NCBI RefSeq assembly: GCF_005239135.1
Contig: NZ_QKNX01000002.1
Location: 558,001-622,000, forward strand
Reading direction: 5' to 3'
From: Natronomonas salsuginis
Lineage (GTDB): Archaea > Halobacteriota > Halobacteria > Halobacteriales > Haloarculaceae
Length of the DNA: 64,000 nucleotides
The number at the start of each line of letters is the position of its first letter. Positions within the stretch are counted from its first letter, which is position 1. Positions 1 through 8,309 of the stretch are shown here, piece by piece. The notes below the pieces were generated by a model. The model was not told the DNA's origin and ran no database searches. It saw only the letters and a program-made list of their open reading frames with translations. Made by a program: the position numbers and the translations under genes.

Positions 1-2332
1 GTTCGATCGTCGTCCCGTTTGTGAGCATGAGCGCCTCGTCGGCGGTCGACGCGTCAGTTCGGAGCGCCGCTCTCGCGTCGCGTTCCGACACGCCGGTGTC
101 GACCAGTTCGTCGATCAGTTCACCTCGGACGTACGCCGTCGAATCCTCGACGTCCCCCTCGAGTTCCTCGTATCGCCCGCCCCCAGCCTCGGCCGCCGCC
201 AGCGTCCGCGCCGCCGTCGACAACGAGACGCGCCCGGTCCCCAAGAACGGGATCCGACTGACGATACCGTCAGCGACCTGTCCGTGCGGCGAACTGAAGA
301 CGTTGATCGATCGCGTCGAGAGCGGATAGATCGTTCCGGCGCCCGGTTCGTCGATCCGATCCTGCGTCACTTCGCTCGTCGTGAGATACGAGGGAGCGGT
401 GTCGACCGCCATCGACAGGTGTCCGGCCGGATCACTCACCCGATCGGCCGACGGGTTCGACGCGGCCCTGTGCGCGTCCAGCGCCCCGCCGAGCCGATCG
501 GAGCCGATGTGCTTCCCGACCGCATCGCCGATTCCGTCGCTGGCCGCATCGAACGTGTCCGTTCGGGTTTTGAGCTCCGAATCGAGCGAGTCGAGGTATT
601 CGAGTCGCACCGCGAGACGCGTCCGCTCGCGCGCCGTCCGGTCGGCGTCGATCAGCAGCTCGTCCCGTTGGCTCCCGATCTTTCGGTGTAACCGCTCCGC
701 CGGGTTTGCCCGCCCCGTACCGACCGCGGGTGCCGGAAGCGTTACCCGGACGGCTCGTGTTCGATCTCTGACCGTCCCCAGATCCGACTCGATCGCCGCT
801 CGCTCCATCGACGGCGACGCGGTCGCCCTCGCCGTCGATCGAACGGTTCGTCCTCCGGCGGCTCGTCTGGCGATGCCGTCGAGCCCACCGTTTCCGATCG
901 CGTCCTCCGCGGCGCGATCGGTCGCGTCCCGGAGGTGCCCGTCCAGTCGACCGTCCGGGACGCCCTCGATGGGTGCCGTCCGCGCGTGGACTGCCACCTC
1001 CACACGGTAGATCCGCTCTTCGGTTTCCCTCGTCGTCATCGTGTCGTACCCCCGTTGCCACCGCCGCGTGACCGTCCGCGTTCTCGTTACCTCGAACGTG
1101 CCGCCGTCCACAGTCTCCCACCCCGTCTCGCTCGGGCCCCGGCTGCTGATCCGGTGGGTACTGGTTCGTGTGTCTGTTCTCACCCCGGTGTGCGTCCAGT
1201 TGCCGCCCGGCGAGCCGCCGCCCCACTGGTTCCGACTTCGGAGGTCCGAGGATGCCTCGACCCGCGCTTCGACCGTGTGGACCCGCTCGACAGCGTCGTC
1301 GAGGCGGTCGCGACCGCGCACTCCGATCGTGTCGACGAACGCGCGATCCGCCGAGGCGTTGACGCCGACGGTGATCGTCGGATCATCGGGCTCCTCGCGC
1401 CAGGTCCCGACCGATCGCTCCGGCGGCGGATTCACTCGAATCTCGTCGGTCGTCTTCAACACCGCATCCTGCCACTCCGGCTCACTGCCCAGCCCCGCGA
1501 TGAGATCGGTGGTCGCCACGCGACCTGCGGCGGCCGAGACGCCGTTCTCCCCACCCGGATCAGCCTCGCCGAACGTCGAGCGCTGCTCGGCGAGCAGCGC
1601 GTCGTTCGTCGACAGCTCGATGTGTCGCGTCCCGAGGACCGTCGAGATATCTGCGCCGCCGTACTGGGCATATCCGCGGATCCAGGCGATCGCGTAGAGC
1701 CGAGTGGTCATCCGCTGGCCGAGTCCGGGCTTCGTGACCGGCGCGTTCGCCCGTCGCTCGAATCGCTCCGTTCGATCGTGGAGCGCGAGCACCGGATTCG
1801 CGACGACGAATTCGGGCGATCGTTCGACGCTCGCCACCGTCCGGCCGTTCCGGATCGCCCTCAACCGAACGCCCTCGATCTCGACGCGCATCGCCGCGTC
1901 GTCCTCGCCCGCCCGCTCAACCTCAACGCGCTCGATCGCCTGTCGATACCCCGCGGTCGTCGGGTCGACTGCTGGTAGCGACGCGGTCGCCGTCACCGAT
2001 CCCCGAGTCGTTTCGGTCCCGTCGATCCGCTCGACTGCGCGCAGATAGAGTCGCAGTCTGAGCGCGTCCCGAAACGGCTCGTCGTCGCCTATCGCGCGCC
2101 CCGCCGGCGTATCGGCGGGATCGGTGACGGGCGCGATCGCCGCCTCCCGGGCAGCCTCGTCGGCCGCCCCTCGGAGCTCCGTCACCGCGGCGGCGGTCGC
2201 TCCCTGCATCGCGTCGTCGATGTGTGGCGACGCTTCGGGCGGCCGTGTCACGGTGGTCACGGCGATCGTCGTGCTCGTGAGCACGAGTAACACGCCGACG
2301 AGCGCGAACGGAACGCGGCCGCGATCGTTCAC
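1..2332 (-). CDS. DUF7286-like secretion-cluster protein, N-terminally anchored (3' end cut by window)
   Basis: Last visible gene of the Tad-like operon; it is open to the window edge, so at least 777 codons. The GTG start at 2332 overlaps the upstream stop as GTGA, which fixes the start. The protein begins N-D-R-G-R-V-P-F-A-L followed by a hydrophobic helix of about 20 residues. R-G before a hydrophobic stretch recalls a class III (prepilin-type) signal, although Arg at +1 is unusual. The rest is a long, charged, presumably extracytoplasmic region rich in Arg, Thr and Asp. It resembles the haloarchaeal family labelled DUF7286, which has no known function. Context suggests a structural or secreted part of the machine; that is inference. 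Confidence 0.75.
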   Translation of the reverse strand, partial: MNDRGRVPFALVGVLLVLTSTTIAVTTVTRPPEASPHIDDAMQGATAAAVTELRGAADEAAREAAIAPVTDPADTPAGRAIGDDEPFRDALRLRLYLRAVERIDGTETTRGSVTATASLPAVDPTTAGYRQAIERVEVERAGEDDAAMRVEIEGVRLRAIRNGRTVASVERSPEFVVANPVLALHDRTERFERRANAPVTKPGLGQRMTTRLYAIAWIRGYAQYGGADISTVLGTRHIELSTNDALLAEQRSTFGEADPGGENGVSAAAGRVATTDLIAGLGSEPEWQDAVLKTTDEIRVNPPPERSVGTWREEPDDPTITVGVNASADRAFVDTIGVRGRDRLDDAVERVHTVEARVEASSDLRSRNQWGGGSPGGNWTHTGVRTDTRTSTHRISSRGPSETGWETVDGGTFEVTRTRTVTRRWQRGYDTMTTRETEERIYRVEVAVHARTAPIEGVPDGRLDGHLRDATDRAAEDAIGNGGLDGIARRAAGGRTVRSTARATASPSMERAAIESDLGTVRDRTRAVRVTLPAPAVGTGRANPAERLHRKIGSQRDELLIDADRTARERTRLAVRLEYLDSLDSELKTRTDTFDAASDGIGDAVGKHIGSDRLGGALDAHRAASNPSADRVSDPAGHLSMAVDTAPSYLTTSEVTQDRIDEPGAGTIYPLSTRSINVFSSPHGQVADGIVSRIPFLGTGRVSLSTAARTLAAAEAGGGRYEELEGDVEDSTAYVRGELIDELVDTGVSERDARAALRTDASTADEALMLTNGTTIE

Positions 2333-3099
2333 GGCTCCCACCGTCGGACCACGATCTCCACTCGCCCGACCCGCTCGACTGGTACCGATCCGACTGTCCC
2401 GTACTCCGCCCGCAGGTCGGCCTCGACCCGATAGGCGAGCCTGGTTGCGAGCCGCTCGTTCGCCTCGCTCGACGACGCCTCGTCGGTCGCCCACTCGACG
2501 CTCGTCCCCACCGCTCGGGCGGTGCGATGGTACCGGTCTTTCGTCACCGGCGCGGTTCTGGGATCGACGAGCCGGAGTCTGGTCCGTTCGGGTGGAAAGA
2601 GCCGCTCGACGTACGCCGCTGCGATCGCCGCTGCGACCGATTCGACCGATCCCGTCGACGTCGGCGACCGCATCCCGCTGTCGACCGTCACGCTCGTCGC
2701 GGCCGTGTCGGCCGTCGGTGGCGGTGCCGGTCCGATCTCGATCTCGCTTTCGAGCGAGGAGTCGGCGTACGGCTCCCACCGTGCAGTGACGTGAACCCGA
2801 TTTCCAGTTCGTTCCTCGACCGTGCGGCGGACGGACGCCGGATACGGTGATTCGGTGAGGCGTTCCCCGTCAATCCTCACGTTCAAAACGACCGCCTGCG
2901 CGAGATGCTCGGCGAGCGTCGCGTGTGCCGTCTCACCTTCGCCGCTCGGTATGGCTGCGGTTTCGGTCGTGATCGCGTGTGCGGCCGGATCGCTGTCGAC
3001 GGTCATCGTGTCCCCCTCGCTCGGGATCGCGCTCGTGAGCGTTCCGACAGCGACGCCGACCAACAGCAGACACAGCGCCACGTCCAACACCGTGCTCAC
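2329..3099 (-). CDS. DUF7284-like N-terminally anchored protein
   Basis: 256 residues. I chose the GTG at 3099 because it overlaps the previous stop as GTGA, the coupling used in this operon; in-frame GTG codons at 3109 and 3115 are alternatives. The protein opens with a hydrophobic helix (VLDVALCLLLVGVAVGTL, about residues 3-20) and continues as a soluble domain with many Ser/Thr and Glu. This layout fits a pseudopilin-like or membrane-anchored pilus component. It resembles the haloarchaeal family DUF7284, whose function is unknown. It is co-transcribed with the ATPase and TadC-like genes upstream. Confidence 0.72.
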   Translation of the reverse strand: MSTVLDVALCLLLVGVAVGTLTSAIPSEGDTMTVDSDPAAHAITTETAAIPSGEGETAHATLAEHLAQAVVLNVRIDGERLTESPYPASVRRTVEERTGNRVHVTARWEPYADSSLESEIEIGPAPPPTADTAATSVTVDSGMRSPTSTGSVESVAAAIAAAYVERLFPPERTRLRLVDPRTAPVTKDRYHRTARAVGTSVEWATDEASSSEANERLATRLAYRVEADLRAEYGTVGSVPVERVGRVEIVVRRWEP

Positions 3100-3494
3100 C
3101 GCTCGGGCCACACGCACACCTCCAGAGCCCCCGGCCGAACCGTGCCGGGAGCGGTCCGAACGCTGACCGTCCGCGTCACGCAGTCCGCGATTTCGGCGCG
3201 TGGCGGCCCCTCGTGCCACGCTCTCGATTCAGCTCGGAGCGTCCCGTTGAGCGCGTGTCCGTTCGGTCGTGCGGCATCGGCGGCCGCCCCCAGCGGCGGG
3301 TGAACGACGCCGAACGGCGACGCCTCGGCGACGAGTGCGTCGGCTGCGATCGGTGCCACGTCCGCATCGCTGGTGAGAAACGGGAGCGTGGAATCGAGTA
3401 CGCCGACGTACAGCGAGAGCCCGATCCCGAGCGCGAGGACCGCGACGAGCGCGGCGAGCGGCTCCGTTTGGCCCTTACCCGACGAGGACGGCAT
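3096..3494 (-). CDS. DUF7285-like putative pseudopilin
   Basis: 132 residues. The N terminus is a short polar leader ending K-G, then Q-T-E-P and a hydrophobic helix (LAALVAVLALGIGLSLYVG). This is the shape of an archaeal class III signal peptide, with prepilin-peptidase cleavage expected between Gly8 and Gln9, as in the archaellins at the other end of this window. It overlaps the previous gene by 20 bases and the next by 4. It resembles the haloarchaeal family DUF7285. I infer a minor pilin or pseudopilin processed by the prepilin peptidase; no experimental role is known to me. Confidence 0.75.
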   Translation of the reverse strand: MPSSSGKGQTEPLAALVAVLALGIGLSLYVGVLDSTLPFLTSDADVAPIAADALVAEASPFGVVHPPLGAAADAARPNGHALNGTLRAESRAWHEGPPRAEIADCVTRTVSVRTAPGTVRPGALEVCVWPER

Positions 3495-3942
3495 CGATCC
3501 CCTCCCACTGAACGCGGCGCACGGTCAATCGCTCGGAACCCCGCCATTCCGGCTCTGCACGTCGCGCGTGCCATATCGCTCGCTCGAACCGCGACGGCGA
3601 GACGAACATCCTGCTGGGCGGCTCTCCGAGGAGAACCATATGGAGCCTCGATCCCTCGATTGTGGGTACGACGGGGCCGTATCCGAACGCTGCATGGTCG
3701 GTGCCGCCCGCACCGCGAGCCGAGATCGAGTCGGTCCCGATCCGAACGCTCTCGGCGTTGGGAAGCGGATGGCTCCCAGTGGCTGCGTACGCGCTCGCGG
3801 CCACGCTGTCGACGGTCCGCGCCGCTCCGGCTGCGTCCGGCGGCGCTGCGGACGGGAGCGTCGTGACGACGCCGAACGCCGCGCTGCTGACGATCGCCAA
3901 TCCGATCCACACGTACCACGCGTCCAACGGAACTCCGAACAT
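3475..3942 (-). CDS. DUF7283-like membrane-anchored protein
   Basis: 155 residues from the ATG at 3942; a longer in-frame extension exists, but this start sits 23 bases after the TadC-like gene and begins the membrane helix directly. An N-terminal hydrophobic helix (about residues 8-28) is followed by a compact domain with a conserved-looking region around R119-W124. It resembles the haloarchaeal family DUF7283, always found in this type of cluster. Function is unknown. A role as an envelope-side component of the pilus or secretion machine is inferred from the neighbours. Confidence 0.72.
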   Translation of the reverse strand: MFGVPLDAWYVWIGLAIVSSAAFGVVTTLPSAAPPDAAGAARTVDSVAASAYAATGSHPLPNAESVRIGTDSISARGAGGTDHAAFGYGPVVPTIEGSRLHMVLLGEPPSRMFVSPSRFERAIWHARRAEPEWRGSERLTVRRVQWEGIDAVLVG

Positions 3943-3965
3943 GGGCAGTCTGGTCCCGTCATCGC

Positions 3966-5654
3966 TTATAAACCCCCGGAGACAGACGCCGTGACCGAAA
4001 CTGCCAGCAGGTATGTGACGGTGGCGGTACAGAGCGCGATACCGATGCGGTGGCCGACCGCCGCCCGATCGAGTCCGCGCTGGAGTCCCGTCGACAGCCC
4101 CGTGAGTATCGCAGCCATGAGAAGCACGTAGACGCCGACCGCGATCCCGAGTCCGGCCGTCTCCGGGGCGCTTCCGCTCAGCGCCTCCGTCGTTCCGACG
4201 CTGTCGGCGAGCGCGACGGTCGCCCCGCCGACGAGCGGCCCGAAAAACGCCGCAGTGTTCGAAAGCGTCGACGTCACACGGCTGAGGTCCTGTCTCGCGT
4301 CGCGCTCGACCCGTCGGAGTTCGTCGAGGTGATCCGCCGTCTCGACGAGCGCCCGACCGGCCGGCGGTCCGGCACCCGCCGCCATCCCGAGCAAGCGCGC
4401 CGTGCTCTCCGCACGCCGACTCGGCACGCCGTCGAGCGCGCCGTGATCGCCGACGAACGCGGTTTCGACCCCGACTCGGAGCTGGCGTAGCCGTCGTGCC
4501 GCCGCCTCGAACGTCTCTCCGGCGATCCCGTCCAGTTCCCCCGCGGCATCGGCGACAGCCTGTTCGACGGCGATCCCGTCGGAGACGCGACGCCCAACGA
4601 GATAGAGCGCGTCGGAAAGCGTCGATTCGAGCTCGTCGGCCCGCGCTCTGATCGCGACGATCGGTCGAAACCGAACGAAGAGTCCGACGCCGGCCCCGAA
4701 CCCAACCGCGGCGAGCGGTGGCGTCCACGCGGCCAACAGCATGTGTGACACGCCCGCCGCCCCCGCTCCGGCGACGAGGCCCGCTCCGCCGTAGATCGCG
4801 GGATGCGTCGCTGCCGTCGAATCGACCGCCATCGGCGGAAACGCGACGGGTCGATTCGCGAGCAACCAGCCGCTCGTACACACCAACCCGATCGGGAGGA
4901 CGAGATCGTACACCGCGACGATTGCCGGGAGCGTGGCGTCGACGCCCGCTGCGCCCGCGGCCGGGAGCACGCTGACCAGCGCGAGCGGGAGGAGCACGCC
5001 GAACGCGTACACCGCCGTCGATGGGCCGCGAAGCGCGTCGGCTGCCTCTCGCGCTCGGTCCCGCGTCCCGTCGAGAATCGTGTCCATCGCTCGATCGAGG
5101 GTTCGATCCCGCTCGCCGGCGGGCGCGTTCGATGCGGCTTCGACGAGCGTCAACGAGCGATACAGCGCCGGGAACCGCGTTCGCCACGCCTCGGCGAACG
5201 CACCGAGGCCCGACCGCGGCGTCCCACGTGCCCGTCCGACACGGTCGGCCAGCCGGTTGCCCAGACGCCCGTCGGTTTCGGCAGCGAAGGCGGCGGCCTC
5301 CTCCGGCGTCGGCGTGATGCGCATCCGGAGTACCGCGCGGCTGACGACCGTCGGCGCGGTGCCGAGCGTCCGACTCCGACGGGCGTTGGCGATCGCGAGC
5401 ACGCCGCCGCGAGCGAGTACCGCCGAACCGTAGCCGGCCCCGACGGCGACGACGAGCAACGACGGCTCGCCGATGGCGATCGCCGCCGCGGCGACGAGGC
5501 CCCCGACCACGATTCCCACACCGTCGGTCGCGGCGGTCAGCGTTTCCGGATCGCCGTTCAAAAACGGCTCGACCCGCCGGATCGACTCCGGGACCGACGA
5601 CCGCGGTGAGAGCTCGGTCAGATGGCGGAGCGACCGTGCGGCGTCCGATCGCAT
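3966..5654 (-). CDS. Type II secretion F / TadC-like inner-membrane platform protein
   Basis: 562 residues. It has a cytoplasmic N terminus, an early pair of helices (about 46-85), a charged region, and two further groups of helices (about 212-330 and 455-560). These surround two GspF/TadC-type helical domains. Such proteins form the membrane platform that the ATPase turns or pumps to assemble pilins or export substrates. The start lies 4 bases after the ATPase stop, so the two are coupled. The length and duplicated architecture match archaeal TadC/ArlJ-like proteins. ArlJ itself is unlikely because no archaellum ATPase gene is nearby. Confidence 0.85.
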   Translation of the reverse strand: MRSDAARSLRHLTELSPRSSVPESIRRVEPFLNGDPETLTAATDGVGIVVGGLVAAAAIAIGEPSLLVVAVGAGYGSAVLARGGVLAIANARRSRTLGTAPTVVSRAVLRMRITPTPEEAAAFAAETDGRLGNRLADRVGRARGTPRSGLGAFAEAWRTRFPALYRSLTLVEAASNAPAGERDRTLDRAMDTILDGTRDRAREAADALRGPSTAVYAFGVLLPLALVSVLPAAGAAGVDATLPAIVAVYDLVLPIGLVCTSGWLLANRPVAFPPMAVDSTAATHPAIYGGAGLVAGAGAAGVSHMLLAAWTPPLAAVGFGAGVGLFVRFRPIVAIRARADELESTLSDALYLVGRRVSDGIAVEQAVADAAGELDGIAGETFEAAARRLRQLRVGVETAFVGDHGALDGVPSRRAESTARLLGMAAGAGPPAGRALVETADHLDELRRVERDARQDLSRVTSTLSNTAAFFGPLVGGATVALADSVGTTEALSGSAPETAGLGIAVGVYVLLMAAILTGLSTGLQRGLDRAAVGHRIGIALCTATVTYLLAVSVTASVSGGL

Positions 5655-5658
5655 GGAA

Positions 5659-7440
5659 TCACACCTCCAGTTCGCGGGTCCGCTTGCGGATGTCGGTTCG
5701 AACGTCGGCCGCGGTTTCGGTCGGCGTCGAGAGCGCCGCGATCAGCCGGCTATCGCCCACGTCGATCGTCTCGGTTTTGGGGTCGTACAGAGGTTCGAAC
5801 GCGACGCCGTCCGGCGTTCGACGAACTGATTCGATCGATCGAACCCGACGCTGGCGGCTGCCCGCCTCCTCGTACGCTTCGAGCGTGACGACGAGATCGG
5901 TGTCGGCGAACGCGGACTCGGCGACGCCGAGATCGGTGACGACGCGCTCTCTGACCGACTCCCCGCCGCCGCCGTGGATCGTCCCGAGGACGGTGCCGTC
6001 CGCCGCCCCGACGCGCATCGCCTCGTAGAGGACCTGCGCTTCCTCGCCGCGGACCTCGCCGACGACGAGCGCGCCGTCGCCGAGTCGGAGCGCAGTCCGG
6101 AGGGCGTCCGTCGCGGTGATCGACATCCCGTCGCCCTCGGTCACCCGAAGCGGCTGGACGTCGCGATCGTCGCCCTGGAGTTCGGAGACGGGGAGCTCCG
6201 GCGTGTCCTCGATCGCGACCGTTCGGACGTTGGACGGGATCTCCCACAGGAGCGCGCTGAGAAGGGTCGTCTTGCCGGCCCCGCGCGCCCCGGCGACGAG
6301 CGTCGCCGCCCCGCGGGCCGTCGCGACAGAGAGGAACGCCGCGACCTCGGCCGACAGGGTCCCGTTCTCGACGAGTTCGGCGATCCGAAACGCCTCCTCG
6401 TCGTGCGCGCGGAAGGTGAATCCGGTGCCGTCGCTGACGGGATCGGTGACGCCGGCGATCCGAATCCGTCGACCCCCCGCGTCCTCGGTCGCATCGAGCG
6501 TCGGACTCGCCTGTGAAAACGCGCGCCCGCTCGATCGCCGAAACCGCGACGCCAGCGCGGCGACGCCGGCGTCGGTCAATCGGACGTTCGTCAGCACCGT
6601 CCGTCCGTCACAGCGCACTCGGATGCGGTTGTCAGCCACGGGCGCGGTCGCGAACACGTCGGTCACGCCCGCATCCGCGAAGCAGTCGTCGAGGACGCCG
6701 AGCCCACGCGTGTGTTTTTCCAGCGCGTCCGCCAGGACGCCAACCGGCTGCCCCTCGGTGGCGATCGATCGAACGGCGCGCGAGGCGGCGCGCGCGCCCC
6801 CATCGATTTCGCCGCGGGCCAATCGCGCGTGGGCGGCGGCGAGGGTCGCCGTATCGGCCGGATCGAGCCGATGTTCGGCGGGGGTGAGGTGATACATCGT
6901 CCCCTCGTCGCTCTCGTACCACCGGACGATCGCTCCGGTTTCGAGCTCGTATCGGTCCCGGAGCGTGGCGTCGGCCGCGGGTCGCGTGGCGACTCGGGAT
7001 TTGGCGACCGTCGGGCCGACGTGCGGTCGGAGCGCGGTCGGGTAGTCGCTCCCGAGAAACACCCCTAACCCGGTTTCGGCGACGAGGTTCGAGACGGCAC
7101 CGTTGCGTCCGGCCGCCGCCTGCGCCGCGCCGAGCGGGTCCTCGCGAGCGCGATCGGCGAGCGCCTCGTCGTGAAAGCCAGCGGCATCGGCGAACCGACC
7201 GGCGGCGACGAGAAGCGCAGCGCTCCTCCCCTCGTAGGCTCGCTCGAAGCCGTCCGATCGCGTACAGATCGAGTCGACGTCTCGTCGTTCGAGCGCCTCG
7301 ATCACGGTCCGACGGCAGGCCGACTCCGTCGTCAGTCGACCGCCGCCCGGACAGTCGTCGCCTTCGACGCTGAGGCGGTCGGCTTCGAACGTCGGCTCAC
7401 AGCGACACTCGGATTCGGACGACAGCAGGCGGGTGAACAT
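5659..7440 (-). CDS. Type II/IV secretion system ATPase (TadA/GspE-like)
   Basis: 593 residues from the ATG at 7440. Secretion-superfamily motifs are all present: Walker A GARGAGKT (384-391), Asp box around IEDTPE (410-415), Walker B GALVVGEVRGE (456-466) and His box TIHGGG (487-492). It should form a hexamer that powers pilin assembly or export at the cytoplasmic face, with the TadC-like protein next to it as partner. The N terminus carries clustered cysteines (C12, C14, C30, C42) that may bind a metal, followed by a helical domain to about residue 250. It lies between the DUF7311 and TadC-like genes of the same operon. Confidence 0.9.
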   Translation of the reverse strand: MFTRLLSSESECRCEPTFEADRLSVEGDDCPGGGRLTTESACRRTVIEALERRDVDSICTRSDGFERAYEGRSAALLVAAGRFADAAGFHDEALADRAREDPLGAAQAAAGRNGAVSNLVAETGLGVFLGSDYPTALRPHVGPTVAKSRVATRPAADATLRDRYELETGAIVRWYESDEGTMYHLTPAEHRLDPADTATLAAAHARLARGEIDGGARAASRAVRSIATEGQPVGVLADALEKHTRGLGVLDDCFADAGVTDVFATAPVADNRIRVRCDGRTVLTNVRLTDAGVAALASRFRRSSGRAFSQASPTLDATEDAGGRRIRIAGVTDPVSDGTGFTFRAHDEEAFRIAELVENGTLSAEVAAFLSVATARGAATLVAGARGAGKTTLLSALLWEIPSNVRTVAIEDTPELPVSELQGDDRDVQPLRVTEGDGMSITATDALRTALRLGDGALVVGEVRGEEAQVLYEAMRVGAADGTVLGTIHGGGGESVRERVVTDLGVAESAFADTDLVVTLEAYEEAGSRQRRVRSIESVRRTPDGVAFEPLYDPKTETIDVGDSRLIAALSTPTETAADVRTDIRKRTRELEV

Positions 7441-7465
7441 GGGGCATCTGGCCCCGTTTTCGCAC

Positions 7466-7894
7466 TTAAACCCTCGCTCGGTCGAGCCGCGCACGTACCA
7501 CCGCCTCGCCGTTGAGTCGAACCAGCGAGAGTCGCAGTCGCGTTCGATCGGCGACGATCGTTGGCGCGTCGATGCGGACCGGGACGGCCGTCTCGACGGT
7601 CGTGTTCGGGCCGCTCGCCGGGATCCACCGCAACTCGTCGTCGTCGATCCGGAATCGTCCGGGATCGGCGAACGTCGGCTCCGGCGGATCGAGGACGATC
7701 GTCGTCGCCGGCGGTGCATCGGATCGCTCGCCGGGATCGTTTTCAGCGGCGAGTCGTTCCGCCGTCGCGTTTATCCGTTCGAGTTCGTCGATCGCGAGCG
7801 CGGCCGCTCGATCCCGATCGGCGTGTTCGGCGCTCGGGAGGGCGATCCCGAACAGCGCGGCTCCCAACGCGACGGCGAGGACGACGCGGATCAC
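7466..7894 (-). CDS. DUF7311-like small exported/anchored protein
   Basis: 142 residues. It starts with an N-terminal hydrophobic segment (IRVVLAVALGAALFGIALP), possibly a signal peptide or anchor, followed by a Glu/Arg-rich helix and a beta-rich C-terminal part. The ATG overlaps the stop of the preceding coiled-coil gene as ATGA, and 25 bases separate it from the ATPase gene. It resembles the haloarchaeal family DUF7311, found only beside this ATPase. Its role is unknown; a pilus or secretion accessory is inferred from the operon. Confidence 0.75.
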   Translation of the reverse strand: MIRVVLAVALGAALFGIALPSAEHADRDRAAALAIDELERINATAERLAAENDPGERSDAPPATTIVLDPPEPTFADPGRFRIDDDELRWIPASGPNTTVETAVPVRIDAPTIVADRTRLRLSLVRLNGEAVVRARLDRARV

Positions 7895-8265
7895 AACCGC
7901 GCTTTGAGTCGGTCCAGCGGCGTCGAACGCCGCGCCCCGTCAGTACCTTCCGTCTCGGCGTCCGTTTCCGACGCCGGGCCGGACGCGGCGTCGACCGTCT
8001 CCGTGGGCGCAACGTTTCGCTCGATGGCCTCGGCCGTCCGCAACGCCCGATCCGCGCGCCGCTCGACGTCTTCGTTGACCGCTCTGACGGAGCCGACGTA
8101 GCCGCGGAGCGCCTGTACAGCTGCCTCCAACTCGTCTATCCGAACCTCTAACTCGTCGAGTCGGTCGGTTCGTTCGAGCGGTTCCTCGCCCGAAACGGCG
8201 CGCTCGACCGCCGCCAAGCGCCGCGCGACGGACTCCCTGTCGTGACCCCGGTCGTTCTGGGACAT
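7891..8265 (-). CDS. DUF7310-like coiled-coil protein, first gene of the Tad-like operon
   Basis: 124 residues, no membrane segment. Residues about 12-85 show heptad-like spacing of Leu/Val/Ala with Glu and Arg, typical of a coiled coil; the C-terminal 40 residues are polar and disordered-looking. It resembles the haloarchaeal family DUF7310. It is the first gene after a clear promoter and is translationally coupled to the DUF7311-like gene. A cytoplasmic regulator or scaffold of the ATPase is plausible but not shown. Confidence 0.75.
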   Translation of the reverse strand: MSQNDRGHDRESVARRLAAVERAVSGEEPLERTDRLDELEVRIDELEAAVQALRGYVGSVRAVNEDVERRADRALRTAEAIERNVAPTETVDAASGPASETDAETEGTDGARRSTPLDRLKARL

Positions 8266-8287
8266 GCGGTCGGATGGTTCGCTTTCG

Positions 8288-8299
8288 GATATAAACGCT
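8288..8299 (-). promoter_or_regulatory. TATA box of the Tad-like operon (leaderless start)
   Basis: On the minus strand a GTTTATAT element is centred near 8293, about 28 bases ahead of the ATG at 8265. This is the haloarchaeal spacing that puts the transcript start at or next to the start codon. No other promoter of this quality appears before 2332, so the eight genes likely form one operon. Confidence 0.6.
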
Positions 8300-8309
8300 C
8301 GGCCCGCTC

